This document shows positions 6,922 through 14,679 of a stretch of DNA of 18,441 nt, piece by piece. The notes below the pieces were generated by a model that did no database searches, was not told the DNA's origin, and was given only the letters and a program-made list of their open reading frames with translations. Positions within the stretch are counted from its first letter, which is position 1; every line of letters begins with the position of its first letter. A program made the position numbers and the translations under genes. Source of the DNA: Methanothermococcus okinawensis. Lineage in GTDB: Archaea; AGJL01; Methanococci; Methanococcales; Methanococcaceae. The stretch spans positions 1 to 18,441 of the forward strand of contig DQVW01000012.1 in assembly GCA_015661555.1 (NCBI GenBank). The letters are read 5' to 3'.

Positions 6922-7683
6922 ATGATAGCTAAGGTATATGGACTAGATGGCTCTGAAAAGGGGGAGATAGAGTTACCTGGGGTATTTGAGACAGAGTACA
7001 GACCTGACTTAATAAGGAGGGCCTTCCTCTCTGCCTTTACTGCAAGGTTGCAACCCAAGGGAGTAGACCCCATGGCTGGTAAGAGGACCTCTGCAAAGTC
7101 CATTGGTAAGGGGCATGGAATGGCAAGGGTGAGAAGAACTAGGGAGGGTAGAGCTGCCTTTGTACCCCAGGCTGTAGGAGGTAGGAGGTGCCACCCTCCC
7201 AAGGTGGAGAAGATACTCCATGAGAGGATAAATAAGAGGGAGAGGATCAAGGCGTTGATGAGTGCTATAGCAGCCTCTGCAAATCCTGAGTTGGTAAGAG
7301 GTAGGGGGCATATTATAGATGATGTACCTTCCCTTCCACTGGTTGTAGAGAACGAGTTTGAAAGTCTCTCAAAGACCAAGGAGATATTTGAGGTATTTAA
7401 GAATCTAGGTCTAGATAAAGACGTTGAGAGGGCTAAGGAGGGTATTAAGATCAGGGCTGGAAAGGGTAAGATGAGAGGGAGAAGGTACAGGAAGCCTAAG
7501 AGTGTGTTGGTAGTTGTAAGTGATCTCTGCGATGTAATAAGAGGCTGTAGAAATCTGCCAGGTGTGGATGTAATTACTGCAGATAGTTTGGGAATAATTC
7601 ACATAGCGCCTGGAGGGGATGCTGGAAGGTTGACTCTTTGGACTGAAGGGGCTATAGAGAAGTTAAGGGAGAGGTTCCACTGA
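6922..7683 (+). CDS. rpl4: 50S ribosomal protein L4 (uL4)
   Basis: L4 binds 23S rRNA, and its long loop lines the exit tunnel. The loop is visible as the basic stretch around residues 46-90 (KRTSAKSIGKGHGMARVRRT, then AAFVPQAVGGRR). The C-terminal domain has NLPGVDVITADSLGI. I use the ATG at 6922, giving 253 residues beginning MIAKVYGLDG; the GTG at 6913 is part of the ribosome binding site AGGTG. The gene follows rpl3 after 26 bp and precedes rpl23 by 9 bp. Confidence 0.96.
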   Translation: MIAKVYGLDGSEKGEIELPGVFETEYRPDLIRRAFLSAFTARLQPKGVDPMAGKRTSAKSIGKGHGMARVRRTREGRAAFVPQAVGGRRCHPPKVEKILHERINKRERIKALMSAIAASANPELVRGRGHIIDDVPSLPLVVENEFESLSKTKEIFEVFKNLGLDKDVERAKEGIKIRAGKGKMRGRRYRKPKSVLVVVSDLCDVIRGCRNLPGVDVITADSLGIIHIAPGGDAGRLTLWTEGAIEKLRERFH

Positions 7684-7692
7684 GGTGGTTTT

Positions 7693-7953
7693 ATGGATGT
7701 CTTCGACGTTATCAAGATGCCTGTGGTAAGTGAAAAGGCTATGAGACTTATCGAGGAGGAGAACAAGTTAGTATTCTACGTAGATAGAAGGGCTACTAAG
7801 AGGGATATTAAGAGGGCTGTTGAGGAGCTCTTCAACGTAGAGGTAAGTAAGGTAAATGTACTTATTACACCTGATGGAAGAAAAAAGGCCTATGTTAAAT
7901 TGAAGGAAGGATACGACGCCGGAGAGATTGCAGCTAACCTAGGTATCTACTAA
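7693..7953 (+). CDS. rpl23: 50S ribosomal protein L23 (uL23)
   Basis: L23 lies beside the tunnel exit and is a docking point for SRP and other nascent-chain factors. The short archaeal form (86 residues) is complete. It begins FDVIKMPVVSEKAMRL, contains KLVFYVDRRATKRDIKRAVEEL, and ends with KKAYVKLKEG and a conserved DAGEIAANLGIY tail. The ribosome binding site GGTGG directly follows the rpl4 stop, 9 bp before this ATG. Confidence 0.97.
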   Translation: MDVFDVIKMPVVSEKAMRLIEEENKLVFYVDRRATKRDIKRAVEELFNVEVSKVNVLITPDGRKKAYVKLKEGYDAGEIAANLGIY

Positions 7954-7974
7954 TTAATTTTTTAGGGTGATACT

Positions 7975-8700
7975 ATGGGAAAGAGGTTAATATCTCAGAA
8001 TAGAGGTAGAGGTACTCCAAAGTATACCTCACCTACCCACAAGAGGAGAGGTAGAGTTAAGTATAGAAAGTTTGACGATTTGGAAAAGAATGATAAGATA
8101 GTTGGAGTGATAACCGATATACTTCACGACCCTGGAAGAAGCGCTCCTGTAGCCACTGTGAAGTTTGAAAACGGTGAAGAGAAGTTGATGCTAGTCCCTG
8201 AGGGTATGAAGGTTAACGACAGGATAGAGTGTGGGGTAAAGGCTGAGATAAAACCTGGAAATGTACTGCCAATAGGCCATATACCTGAGGGTATCCCTGT
8301 ATACAACATAGAGACCATACCTGGAGACGGTGGTAAGTTAGTGAGATCTGGAGGAAGTTACGCCTATATAATAGCCCATGACAGTGAAAAAACCATGGTA
8401 AAACTTCCTTCTGGTCAGATAAAGCCACTACATCCAATGTGTAGGGCTACAATAGGTGTTGTTGCAGGGGGAGGTAGAAAGGAGAAGCCCTTTACAAAGG
8501 CAGGTAAGAAGTACCACGCCATGAAGGCCAAGGGTGTAGTATGGCCAAGGGTAAGAGGAGTGGCAATGAACGCTGTAGACCACCCCTACGGTGGAGGTAG
8601 ACACCAGCACGTAGGTAGACCTACTACAACTGCAAGAAACGCACCTCCAGGGAGAAAGGTTGGACATATCGCTGCTAGAAGAACAGGAAGAAGGAAGTAA
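7975..8700 (+). CDS. rpl2: 50S ribosomal protein L2 (uL2)
   Basis: L2 is needed for subunit joining and the peptidyl transferase centre. At 241 residues it has the archaeal length. It starts MGKRLISQNRGRGTPKYTSPTHKRRG and carries the key C-terminal motif AVDHPYGGGRHQHVGRPTT with the functionally important histidine. The basic tail is PPGRKVGHIAARRTGRRK. GGGTGAT lies 5 nt before the ATG. It is the fourth gene of the operon, 21 bp after rpl23. Confidence 0.97.
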   Translation: MGKRLISQNRGRGTPKYTSPTHKRRGRVKYRKFDDLEKNDKIVGVITDILHDPGRSAPVATVKFENGEEKLMLVPEGMKVNDRIECGVKAEIKPGNVLPIGHIPEGIPVYNIETIPGDGGKLVRSGGSYAYIIAHDSEKTMVKLPSGQIKPLHPMCRATIGVVAGGGRKEKPFTKAGKKYHAMKAKGVVWPRVRGVAMNAVDHPYGGGRHQHVGRPTTTARNAPPGRKVGHIAARRTGRRK

Positions 8701-8721
8701 AGAAACATAGAAGGTGAAAAT

Positions 8722-9198
8722 ATGGCTAGAAGAGCTGGAGGAAGAAGGGCTAGGAAAAAAAAGGAGGAGACCCTTAGAAGAAGAGGAGAATTTAGATACA
8801 GAGGTTATACTTTAGAGGAGCTTCAGAAGATGCCATTAAAAAAATTTGCAGAACTTCTTCCGGCAAGACAGAGGAGAAGTTTACTGAGAAGTTTGGCAAG
8901 GGGTATCAACCCAAAGCATAGGAAGTTGTTGAAGAAGATTAGAAGGGCTAGAAGACTGTTGAACAGAGGCAAGGAGCCTAAGGTTATAAGAACCCACTGT
9001 AGGGACTTCATAATCATACCTGAGATGGTGGGACTAACCATTGGAGTACATAACGGTAAGGAGTTTAAAGAGGTAAAGATAGTAGAGGAGGCTATTGGGA
9101 GATACCTGGGAGAGTTTGCCCTAACTAGACAGATCGTTAAACATGGTGCTCCAGGGGTAGGGGCAACTAGAGGATCCATGTTCGTACCAATTAAGTAA
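8722..9198 (+). CDS. rps19: 30S ribosomal protein S19 (uS19)
   Basis: S19 sits in the 30S head with S13 and contacts tRNA. At 158 residues it is the archaeal/eukaryal (S15e-like) form, with a basic N-terminal extension and the helical segment ELQKMPLKKFAELLPARQRRS. The conserved core has IRTHCRDFIIIPEMVGLTIGVHNGKEF and the end is GEFALTR...GAPGVGATRGSMFVPIK. GGTGA is 4 nt upstream of the ATG. It is the last gene of this operon: the usual archaeal next gene, L22, does not follow. Instead a minus-strand gene converges 16 bp away. Confidence 0.97.
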   Translation: MARRAGGRRARKKKEETLRRRGEFRYRGYTLEELQKMPLKKFAELLPARQRRSLLRSLARGINPKHRKLLKKIRRARRLLNRGKEPKVIRTHCRDFIIIPEMVGLTIGVHNGKEFKEVKIVEEAIGRYLGEFALTRQIVKHGAPGVGATRGSMFVPIK

Positions 9199-9202
9199 TC
9201 CC

Positions 9203-9216
9203 TTTTTTACTTTTTT
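9203..9216 (+). terminator. Oligo-T terminator of the ribosomal operon
   Basis: Two T6 runs (9203-9208 and 9211-9216) start 5 nt past the rps19 stop, with no obvious hairpin. The position marks a true operon end after S19 rather than a sequence break. Confidence 0.55.
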
Positions 9217-9949
9217 AAATCATTTCAAAGAGTTCCCCATATGTAACTTTTTTATCTGTTCTAACTAACTTGGGGATTCTCCCCACCTTACCTGCATATT
9301 CTCCAACAACAACAAAGACCCCATCAATACCCTCGATACACTCTGCCCTTTCCAGACACTTATTTATAGCCTCCTCTGGAGAACCAACTGCAAAGTTCCC
9401 TATACTGGTGGCAGCTCCATCTGCAATACTACTCTCCTCTGCAAAGACCACTACAGCATCGGCGTTCCCAAAACTTACAGAGTGGCCAACAGTGCCAGAG
9501 GAGGTACATACACCGTAACCCTCAGCACCCCTATCTATTTTAAACCCAATCTCACCTGAGAGAGGTGAATTCCCTGCGTATAATCCAACAACAACATCCC
9601 TCTCTGATCTTAGTGCTATATCTCCACCGTTGTTGGAGATTATATTTCTACATCCATATTTGGAGACCTCCTCTACAATTATCTGACTGATAGATCCTGC
9701 AACTGCAGCCATAGGACCAACGTCAGCATTCCACCCAGATCTCGCCATAAGTTTAACAACCCTTGGAGCGTCCTCTTCAACCTCTAGGGGTTTGTAACTT
9801 GTTAAAAACTCTGGATGTCTCCTTATATAGTTCTCGAGGAATAACCTCTCCCGAAGAAGTATGCTCCTGGCTATCTCGATGTACACCCTACTCTCAGCCT
9901 TTATAAGGATGTTGGATTCCTTAATGGAAATTTTTTTTTTAAACATCAT
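9215..9949 (-). CDS. UPF0280 family protein (ApbE-like fold)
   Basis: This 244-residue protein fits UPF0280 (COG2122), a family widespread in methanogens and distantly related to ApbE, the FAD:protein FMN transferase. Visible conserved blocks are NADVGPMAAVAGSI (74-87), NNGGDIAL (106-113), the glycine-rich CTSSGTVGHSVSFGNADAVVV (148-168) and ADGAATSIGN (177-186). There is no signal peptide. The biochemical role is unproven, so no reaction is assigned. The ATG at 9949 lies 6 bp after the DUF354 stop and its GAGGT ribosome binding site lies within the DUF354 end, so the two are translated from one message. Confidence 0.85.
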   Translation of the reverse strand: MMFKKKISIKESNILIKAESRVYIEIARSILLRERLFLENYIRRHPEFLTSYKPLEVEEDAPRVVKLMARSGWNADVGPMAAVAGSISQIIVEEVSKYGCRNIISNNGGDIALRSERDVVVGLYAGNSPLSGEIGFKIDRGAEGYGVCTSSGTVGHSVSFGNADAVVVFAEESSIADGAATSIGNFAVGSPEEAINKCLERAECIEGIDGVFVVVGEYAGKVGRIPKLVRTDKKVTYGELFEMI

Positions 9950-9955
9950 ATTTCC

Positions 9956-10978
9956 CTACCTCTTAAGGTATTCACATACCTTTTCAAACATGAGATCTGT
10001 AGGATCCTCCAGGTGGAGACTGTTACTCCTCTTTCCAACGTTCTCCTCTATGTAACTTACAATTTCCTTCACAGATACTAGATGCACCATCCTGCCTCTC
10101 TCTATCAGGTAGTTGTCTACACCCAGTACACACCCAGGATAACAGGATACAGTTGGCACCCCTATAACTGCGGCCTCCCTATTCATAGTACCTCCCGCCC
10201 CTACCATGGCATCGGCGTAGTAGAGTAGGGATATGGTGTCTACAACCTCAGGTATGGTAACCCCTAGATGTGAATACACCCTCCTCTGTTTTTCACTCCT
10301 TGGAAATACCACGATATTACAGTCCATGATCCTTCTTAACTCCCTGATTATAGAGGGTAGTATATCCTTTTTACCGTTGCAGTAGGAGGAATTTGGACAG
10401 GGCCTCATAACTATAAGGGGAAGATCTCTACTTAATCCTATCTTTTCCAATATATCCCTATCTAGGGGTAGTACGTTGTTTAACCTGGAGTTTATATGTG
10501 CCACCTCACAGGTACCATCGAAGGTTAGAAAATCCCTACCTCCCTGTTTCTTTAAAAGATCCCTGTTAGTACCCTGGGGAGAGATGATCTCATCTACTAT
10601 AGGTAGGGTTAACCTATTCTGGGCCTCTGCATACTCGTTGTCTACCACAAATATAGAGGGAATATTTAAACCAAAGGCTACCCTTGGTAACTCAACTGAG
10701 TGTTTCGCAATAGCCACCTGGGGTTTATCCCTCAGTATTAACTTTGTCAACTTGATGATCCTATCTGCAGAGTTTAGAAGCTTCTCCTCCAAACTCTCTC
10801 CATGGGCCCCCACAAGTACAGGTGGTGAATTATATCTGTAGAGTTTTACTATGGATTCAAGGTTTTTAAACCGTCTGTAAGTTATAAGGTACTCTATCCC
10901 CTCCCTTTCAAATCTCTTTATAAGTTGAGAAAAATAGTGTACATGGGGTGAATTTGTAAAGTCTATCCATACATCCAT
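9956..10978 (-). CDS. DUF354 family protein, GT-B glycosyltransferase-like
   Basis: The N-terminus (VWIDFTNSPHVHYFSQLI) is the signature of DUF354, a group of archaeal and bacterial proteins with a GT-B-like two-domain fold resembling UDP-GlcNAc 2-epimerases and MurG-like transferases. Other conserved parts are AIAKHSVELPRVAFGLNIPSI and, in the second domain, MVGAGGTMNREAAVIGVPTVS, which resembles the nucleotide-sugar site of GT-B enzymes. No signal or membrane segment is seen in the 340 residues. Donor and acceptor are unknown; cell-surface or lipid-linked sugar work is plausible but only inferred. GGTGA lies 4 nt before the ATG. It is co-transcribed with the UPF0280 gene. Confidence 0.85.
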   Translation of the reverse strand: MDVWIDFTNSPHVHYFSQLIKRFEREGIEYLITYRRFKNLESIVKLYRYNSPPVLVGAHGESLEEKLLNSADRIIKLTKLILRDKPQVAIAKHSVELPRVAFGLNIPSIFVVDNEYAEAQNRLTLPIVDEIISPQGTNRDLLKKQGGRDFLTFDGTCEVAHINSRLNNVLPLDRDILEKIGLSRDLPLIVMRPCPNSSYCNGKKDILPSIIRELRRIMDCNIVVFPRSEKQRRVYSHLGVTIPEVVDTISLLYYADAMVGAGGTMNREAAVIGVPTVSCYPGCVLGVDNYLIERGRMVHLVSVKEIVSYIEENVGKRSNSLHLEDPTDLMFEKVCEYLKR

Positions 10979-11010
10979 GCTCTCACCAGATACTAATAAA
11001 AAAAATTAAT

Positions 11011-11020
11011 TATATTTAAA
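11011..11020 (-). promoter_or_regulatory. Candidate box A of the DUF354-UPF0280 pair
   Basis: The minus strand reads TTTAAATATA here, inside a 60-bp gap between the secreted-protein gene and DUF354. Transcription from it would start near 10990, giving a leader of only about 12 nt. T6 (11025-11030) and T8 (10998-11005) runs on the same strand suggest that the upstream transcript ends in this gap. Confidence 0.35.
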
Positions 11021-11024
11021 AATT

Positions 11025-11030
11025 AAAAAA
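11025..11030 (-). terminator. Oligo-T run after the secreted-protein gene
   Basis: Six T on the minus strand start 8 nt past the stop of the secreted-protein gene, with a T8 run further on at 10998-11005. They fit termination of the cofA/secreted-protein transcript, although read-through into DUF354 cannot be excluded. Confidence 0.4.
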
Positions 11031-11038
11031 GAGATTGG

Positions 11039-13198
11039 TTATTTCACCTGATAGGAACCTCCAGAGAGATAGAGTACTACCTTATTTAGATTCCTGTTGT
11101 ACTCCTCCACAGAGACATTTGCAGGATAGGTAACATTTTTTGTATATACAGTTACCTTTACAGGCATCCTGGTTATTAGATGAACACTGCCATTATCCTT
11201 TACAAATATTCCACTTTCTATGTAGTTCCTTATCCATCTGTTGTAGTCTCTAAAGGAACAGATCCAGGTGTAGTTGTCCTTCCAGTAGTACAACCTACTG
11301 TAGTTGTATCCAACTATATCCCCTATATATACTCCAGGTCTCTCCTCCTCAGGAGGAATATAGCACTCCTTTATATAGGGCACTCCATATAGATCCTCAA
11401 ATATTCCAGGTACCTTCAGGAGGGTAATTTTCCCATCTATACGAGGCTTACCCTTTCCAGGTACTACAATGTACTTTATCTTATCCTCAACGTTCAACTC
11501 CCATTTTATCTCCTTATTATCTCTGCCAAGTACTGCATCTAGGAGATACCTATCACTTGATGGTAGTAGTAATCCATCTGCTCCTCTGGCTAGGGCATTA
11601 CCGTAGTTCTTTACAAACCAGTGATTGAAGTATTTGTATTTCTCCTCGTTTAACTTAGAATCCATAGTTGTAGATACAGGCCTCCCCTGGTAGTACCAGA
11701 ATGTGACCCCTTCAGCAGCCCCAGGTTCATCCTTTACATGGTAATAGTACTCGTTTTCAGAGGTTACCTCCTTCCTCCAGTACCCAGTCTTAACAGTCCC
11801 TACATAGGATACAGTTTCTGGATAGAAACCACCTATTGGATCGTTTTTAAAGGTCTCAGGTGCCTTGTGAACGTATATATTTGGATAGTAGCCCATGGAG
11901 AGGATATCCATGTCTCTGGCGAAGTATCCCCTATCAGAGGGTCTTACATAGGTGTGGAAGTAGACATTCTTTAACCTCTTTTTAAACCAGTAGGTATTAA
12001 GTAACTCCTCTAACTCATCTCTATCTATATCAGTCTTCTCGATGATATCCAGGATTTCATCCCCTGTGGAGATATAGGTGATATTTATACCTAGGAGTTT
12101 TGAGAGTGCCTTTAGGTGTTTTATCTTTTTATTTAGTAGTTGGTCATCTCTCCAGTCTACCTTTAACTTACGTCCAGCTACCTCTATTATATAGTCCCCT
12201 TTCTCATCTAATACAGCTCTCTGAACAGCTACAGCTGTTACAAGGGTATGTCTGTACCTGGGAGGTACCTTATTTATATATGCAAAGGTTCCATTGTGCT
12301 GGGAGACGTAGTAGCCCACAAAGTCCAGTATCTCCTTGCTATCTGGATCTATGTTGTAGGTAATTAGTATCTTCTTAGGTTTAATCTCGAATATCCCCCT
12401 CTCTGCATCTATTACCCTTGTACTGATGCTATACACAGGTACTTCTTCCTTCACCTCTACAGGTGGGTTGTAGATAAGTGTACCATCTTCAGTCCTTACA
12501 ATGTACTTCTTGGGATATAGGATAAGGATACCTTCAGTAGGGACTAAAGTATAGTTGTAGTAATCTGGAATCCTTTCAACGGTATGGCCATAAACCTCCC
12601 GGAATTCCCTATCTCCACTGATGTTCATAGGTGGATGATAGATTAAAGTACCACCCTCTTCCCTAATTACATATTTTTTGGGATAGAGGACAAAGGTGCC
12701 ATTGGATATAAGGGCGTAACCGTCAAATTCTGGAATCTTACTTGGCACCTCCACATATCTTGGAGGTACATGCTTAGGAATATATTGAGTGTTGTTTACA
12801 GGTTTAGGTGGGCAGTATACCAGAGATCCATCCCTATCACGGAGGACATACTTTGTATCAGCGGTTCCAAAACCTTCAGGGTAGAGAACTATACTGTTTC
12901 CCAGATCTACAAAGACGTAATCCCCGTAATCAGGGATTCTCTCGGGAATAACCCTGGTAATATTGAGTTTATAGAGTTTCCACTCGTCCCTCCTAATGTT
13001 GAACCCATCGTCTATATAAAAAACAGCTATATCTCCGTTATTTAGATAGTAGTTCAACTCCTCTTCAGTGGTAATTGAGGACAGGGGGATGTATTTAACA
13101 GGTATTGTCGAGGCCCATTTGTATTCAACATCTAGGGCATGACAACTTAGAAGAGAAACTCCAACAATAAGAATTAAAAGTAGATTTCTTGCACTCAT
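11039..13198 (-). CDS. Large secreted protein with N-terminal repeats, function unknown
   Basis: I do not recognise this 719-residue protein. It begins with a signal sequence: basic MSARN, then the hydrophobic LLLILIVGVSLLSCHA. Cleavage after CHA, or lipidation at the Cys of LLSC, are both possible. From about residue 88 to 246 there are three related units about 35-45 residues long, with consensus IPDY..Y.LV..G..ILYPKKY.IR..DGTLIY.PP; a degenerate fourth is near 266-281. The rest is rich in Tyr, with a helical charged stretch near 350-405. About twelve N-x-S/T sequons fit N-glycosylation outside the cell. No catalytic motif or other membrane segment is evident. I use the ATG at 13196-13198 because the upstream GTG lies in the GGTGA site. 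It starts 9 bp after the cofA stop. Confidence 0.8.
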   Translation of the reverse strand: MSARNLLLILIVGVSLLSCHALDVEYKWASTIPVKYIPLSSITTEEELNYYLNNGDIAVFYIDDGFNIRRDEWKLYKLNITRVIPERIPDYGDYVFVDLGNSIVLYPEGFGTADTKYVLRDRDGSLVYCPPKPVNNTQYIPKHVPPRYVEVPSKIPEFDGYALISNGTFVLYPKKYVIREEGGTLIYHPPMNISGDREFREVYGHTVERIPDYYNYTLVPTEGILILYPKKYIVRTEDGTLIYNPPVEVKEEVPVYSISTRVIDAERGIFEIKPKKILITYNIDPDSKEILDFVGYYVSQHNGTFAYINKVPPRYRHTLVTAVAVQRAVLDEKGDYIIEVAGRKLKVDWRDDQLLNKKIKHLKALSKLLGINITYISTGDEILDIIEKTDIDRDELEELLNTYWFKKRLKNVYFHTYVRPSDRGYFARDMDILSMGYYPNIYVHKAPETFKNDPIGGFYPETVSYVGTVKTGYWRKEVTSENEYYYHVKDEPGAAEGVTFWYYQGRPVSTTMDSKLNEEKYKYFNHWFVKNYGNALARGADGLLLPSSDRYLLDAVLGRDNKEIKWELNVEDKIKYIVVPGKGKPRIDGKITLLKVPGIFEDLYGVPYIKECYIPPEEERPGVYIGDIVGYNYSRLYYWKDNYTWICSFRDYNRWIRNYIESGIFVKDNGSVHLITRMPVKVTVYTKNVTYPANVSVEEYNRNLNKVVLYLSGGSYQVK
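12415..12937 (-). repeat. Three tandem protein repeats coded in the secreted-protein gene
   Basis: The region codes for three diverged copies of one unit, separated by linkers of about 20-25 residues. Their cores are VLRDRDGSLVYCPP, VIREEGGTLIYHPP and IVRTEDGTLIYNPP, each preceded by an IP(D/E)(Y/F) start and a hydrophobic LYP strand (the first copy is interrupted before its IR-like strand by a short insertion). The pattern suggests small beta-rich modules. The boundaries are approximate and were read from the translation. Confidence 0.65.
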
Positions 13199-13207
13199 AA
13201 CTCTCAC

Positions 13208-14608
13208 CTATTTAATATTCTTTATTACAACAGTCTTTATCTCACTCATCTCCTCTATGGCGTACTTCACACCCTCCCTACCTAGACCACTTCTCTTGAC
13301 ACCTCCAAAGGGCATGTTGTCCACCCTGAATGTTGGACTGTTATTTATTATAACCCCTCCATACTCCAGTTTATCTGCTATCCAAAGGGCCTTCTCTATA
13401 TCCCTTGTAAACACCCCGGCATGTAACCCGTATATACTGTTGTTACTTATCTCCACAGCCTCCTCCATACTCTCCACCCTAACTATAGGTAGTACAGGGC
13501 CAAATACCTCCACCTTACAGAGTATACTGTCTGCATCCACCTCCATCACTGTAGGATAGACTATACTTCCCTCTCTCCTTCCTCCGTAGAGAAGTTTACC
13601 CCCCTCCTCCAGCGCCTGTTTTATAAGGTTCTCTACTCTCTCAGCACTTTCAGGTGTGATAAGGGGTCCTACATCTGTCTCCCTCTTCATAGGGTCTCCA
13701 ACTCTCAGTTTCTTCGTCTCCCTAATCACCCCCTCTATAAAACTGTCTGCAACCTCCTCCTCAACTAACACCTTACCTACAGATATACACACCTGGCCAG
13801 CGTTTAGAAACTTCCCCCTGACTGTAGACTCAACAGCTCTATCTATCTGGGCATCCTTAAGTACGATGGTGGGGTTGTTACCCCCTAACTCCAAGGTTAT
13901 CTTCTTAAATCCAGCGTTCCTTGTAACGGACTCTCCCACCTCCACACTCCCTGTGAAGGATACCATATTTACCTCCTGGTTCCTTACGATCTCATCTCCA
14001 ACTACCTCCCCTCTACCAGTTAAAAGGTGGAAGATTCCTAGAGGTACCTCCCTCCTTTTAAGTACCTTCTCTATGATCTTGGTTAACTCAATGGCAGCCA
14101 TTGGAGCTTTGGAGGAGGGGTGGAGCACTACAACGTTACCTACTGCAATGGCAGGGGCTACCTTATGTGCCACCAGGTTCAGGGGGAAGTTAAAGGGGGT
14201 TATAGCACCTAGGAGACCTACAGGTTCCCTCTTGGTTAATATTATCCCATCCTCTAGGGGTATAGTCTCCCCCCTCATCTCCTTGGCGTAGAAGGCTGCA
14301 AGTTTAAATACCCCTATGGATCTATCCACCTCTATTATAGACTGCCTTATAGGCTTCCCCGCATCTAGAGTTATAATCCTTGCCAAATCCTCCTTTCTCC
14401 TCTGGATCTCCCTGGCTATGTCCATTAAAATACCGTATCTCTTCGAGGGGGACAACTCCTTCATGGTATCCTTATGCTCTCGAGCTATGGAGATGGCCTC
14501 CCTGACCTCCTCCCTACTTAGGGAAGGTATGTACCCTATGGTCTCAAGGTTGTAGGGGTTGAAAACCTCTAGATCCTTCCTAAGTATCCACTTCCCATCT
14601 ATAAACAT
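13208..14608 (-). CDS. cofA: Lactaldehyde dehydrogenase CofA (aldehyde dehydrogenase family)
   Basis: CofA oxidises lactaldehyde to lactate with NAD(P)+; lactate becomes part of the side chain of coenzyme F420 in methanococci. The protein (466 residues) has the full aldehyde dehydrogenase set: TPFNFPLNLVAHK with the oxyanion Asn at 140, FTGSVEVG (218-225), the general base E240 in ELGGNNP, the nucleophile C274 in AGQVCIS, and EVFGPVLP. The usual cofactor Lys of the KPS motif is replaced in VVLHPSSKAP, as I recall also in the Methanocaldococcus CofA enzyme, which this resembles along its whole length. GGTGA is 4 nt before the ATG. A role with other aldehydes cannot be ruled out. Confidence 0.88.
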   Translation of the reverse strand: MFIDGKWILRKDLEVFNPYNLETIGYIPSLSREEVREAISIAREHKDTMKELSPSKRYGILMDIAREIQRRKEDLARIITLDAGKPIRQSIIEVDRSIGVFKLAAFYAKEMRGETIPLEDGIILTKREPVGLLGAITPFNFPLNLVAHKVAPAIAVGNVVVLHPSSKAPMAAIELTKIIEKVLKRREVPLGIFHLLTGRGEVVGDEIVRNQEVNMVSFTGSVEVGESVTRNAGFKKITLELGGNNPTIVLKDAQIDRAVESTVRGKFLNAGQVCISVGKVLVEEEVADSFIEGVIRETKKLRVGDPMKRETDVGPLITPESAERVENLIKQALEEGGKLLYGGRREGSIVYPTVMEVDADSILCKVEVFGPVLPIVRVESMEEAVEISNNSIYGLHAGVFTRDIEKALWIADKLEYGGVIINNSPTFRVDNMPFGGVKRSGLGREGVKYAIEEMSEIKTVVIKNIK

Positions 14609-14640
14609 ACTCTCACCAAAATTGACTTTATCATAATAAC

Positions 14641-14659
14641 TATTAGAATAAGACTAATA
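14641..14659. promoter_or_regulatory. Inverted repeat in the cofA/ipk divergent region
   Basis: TATTAG-N7-CTAATA is a perfect 6-bp inverted repeat in the 71-bp gap between the divergent cofA and ipk starts. Its placement would allow control of either gene. No clear consensus box A is visible in this gap, so the promoters are not assigned. Confidence 0.25.
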
Positions 14660-14679
14660 AAAAAGCTTACTGGGATAGT

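Noticed and set aside
12415..12937. DNA-level tandem repeat or CRISPR-like array in the secreted-protein gene
   Set aside because: The similarity is at protein level with diverged codons, and units are separated by unequal linkers in an open reading frame. There are no short identical repeats with unique spacers.
13130..13145. Firm lipoprotein call for the secreted repeat protein
   Set aside because: LLSC partly fits a lipobox, but the following CHA-L is an equally good ordinary signal peptidase site. Only the beta-propeller protein, with LSGC, has a convincing lipobox.
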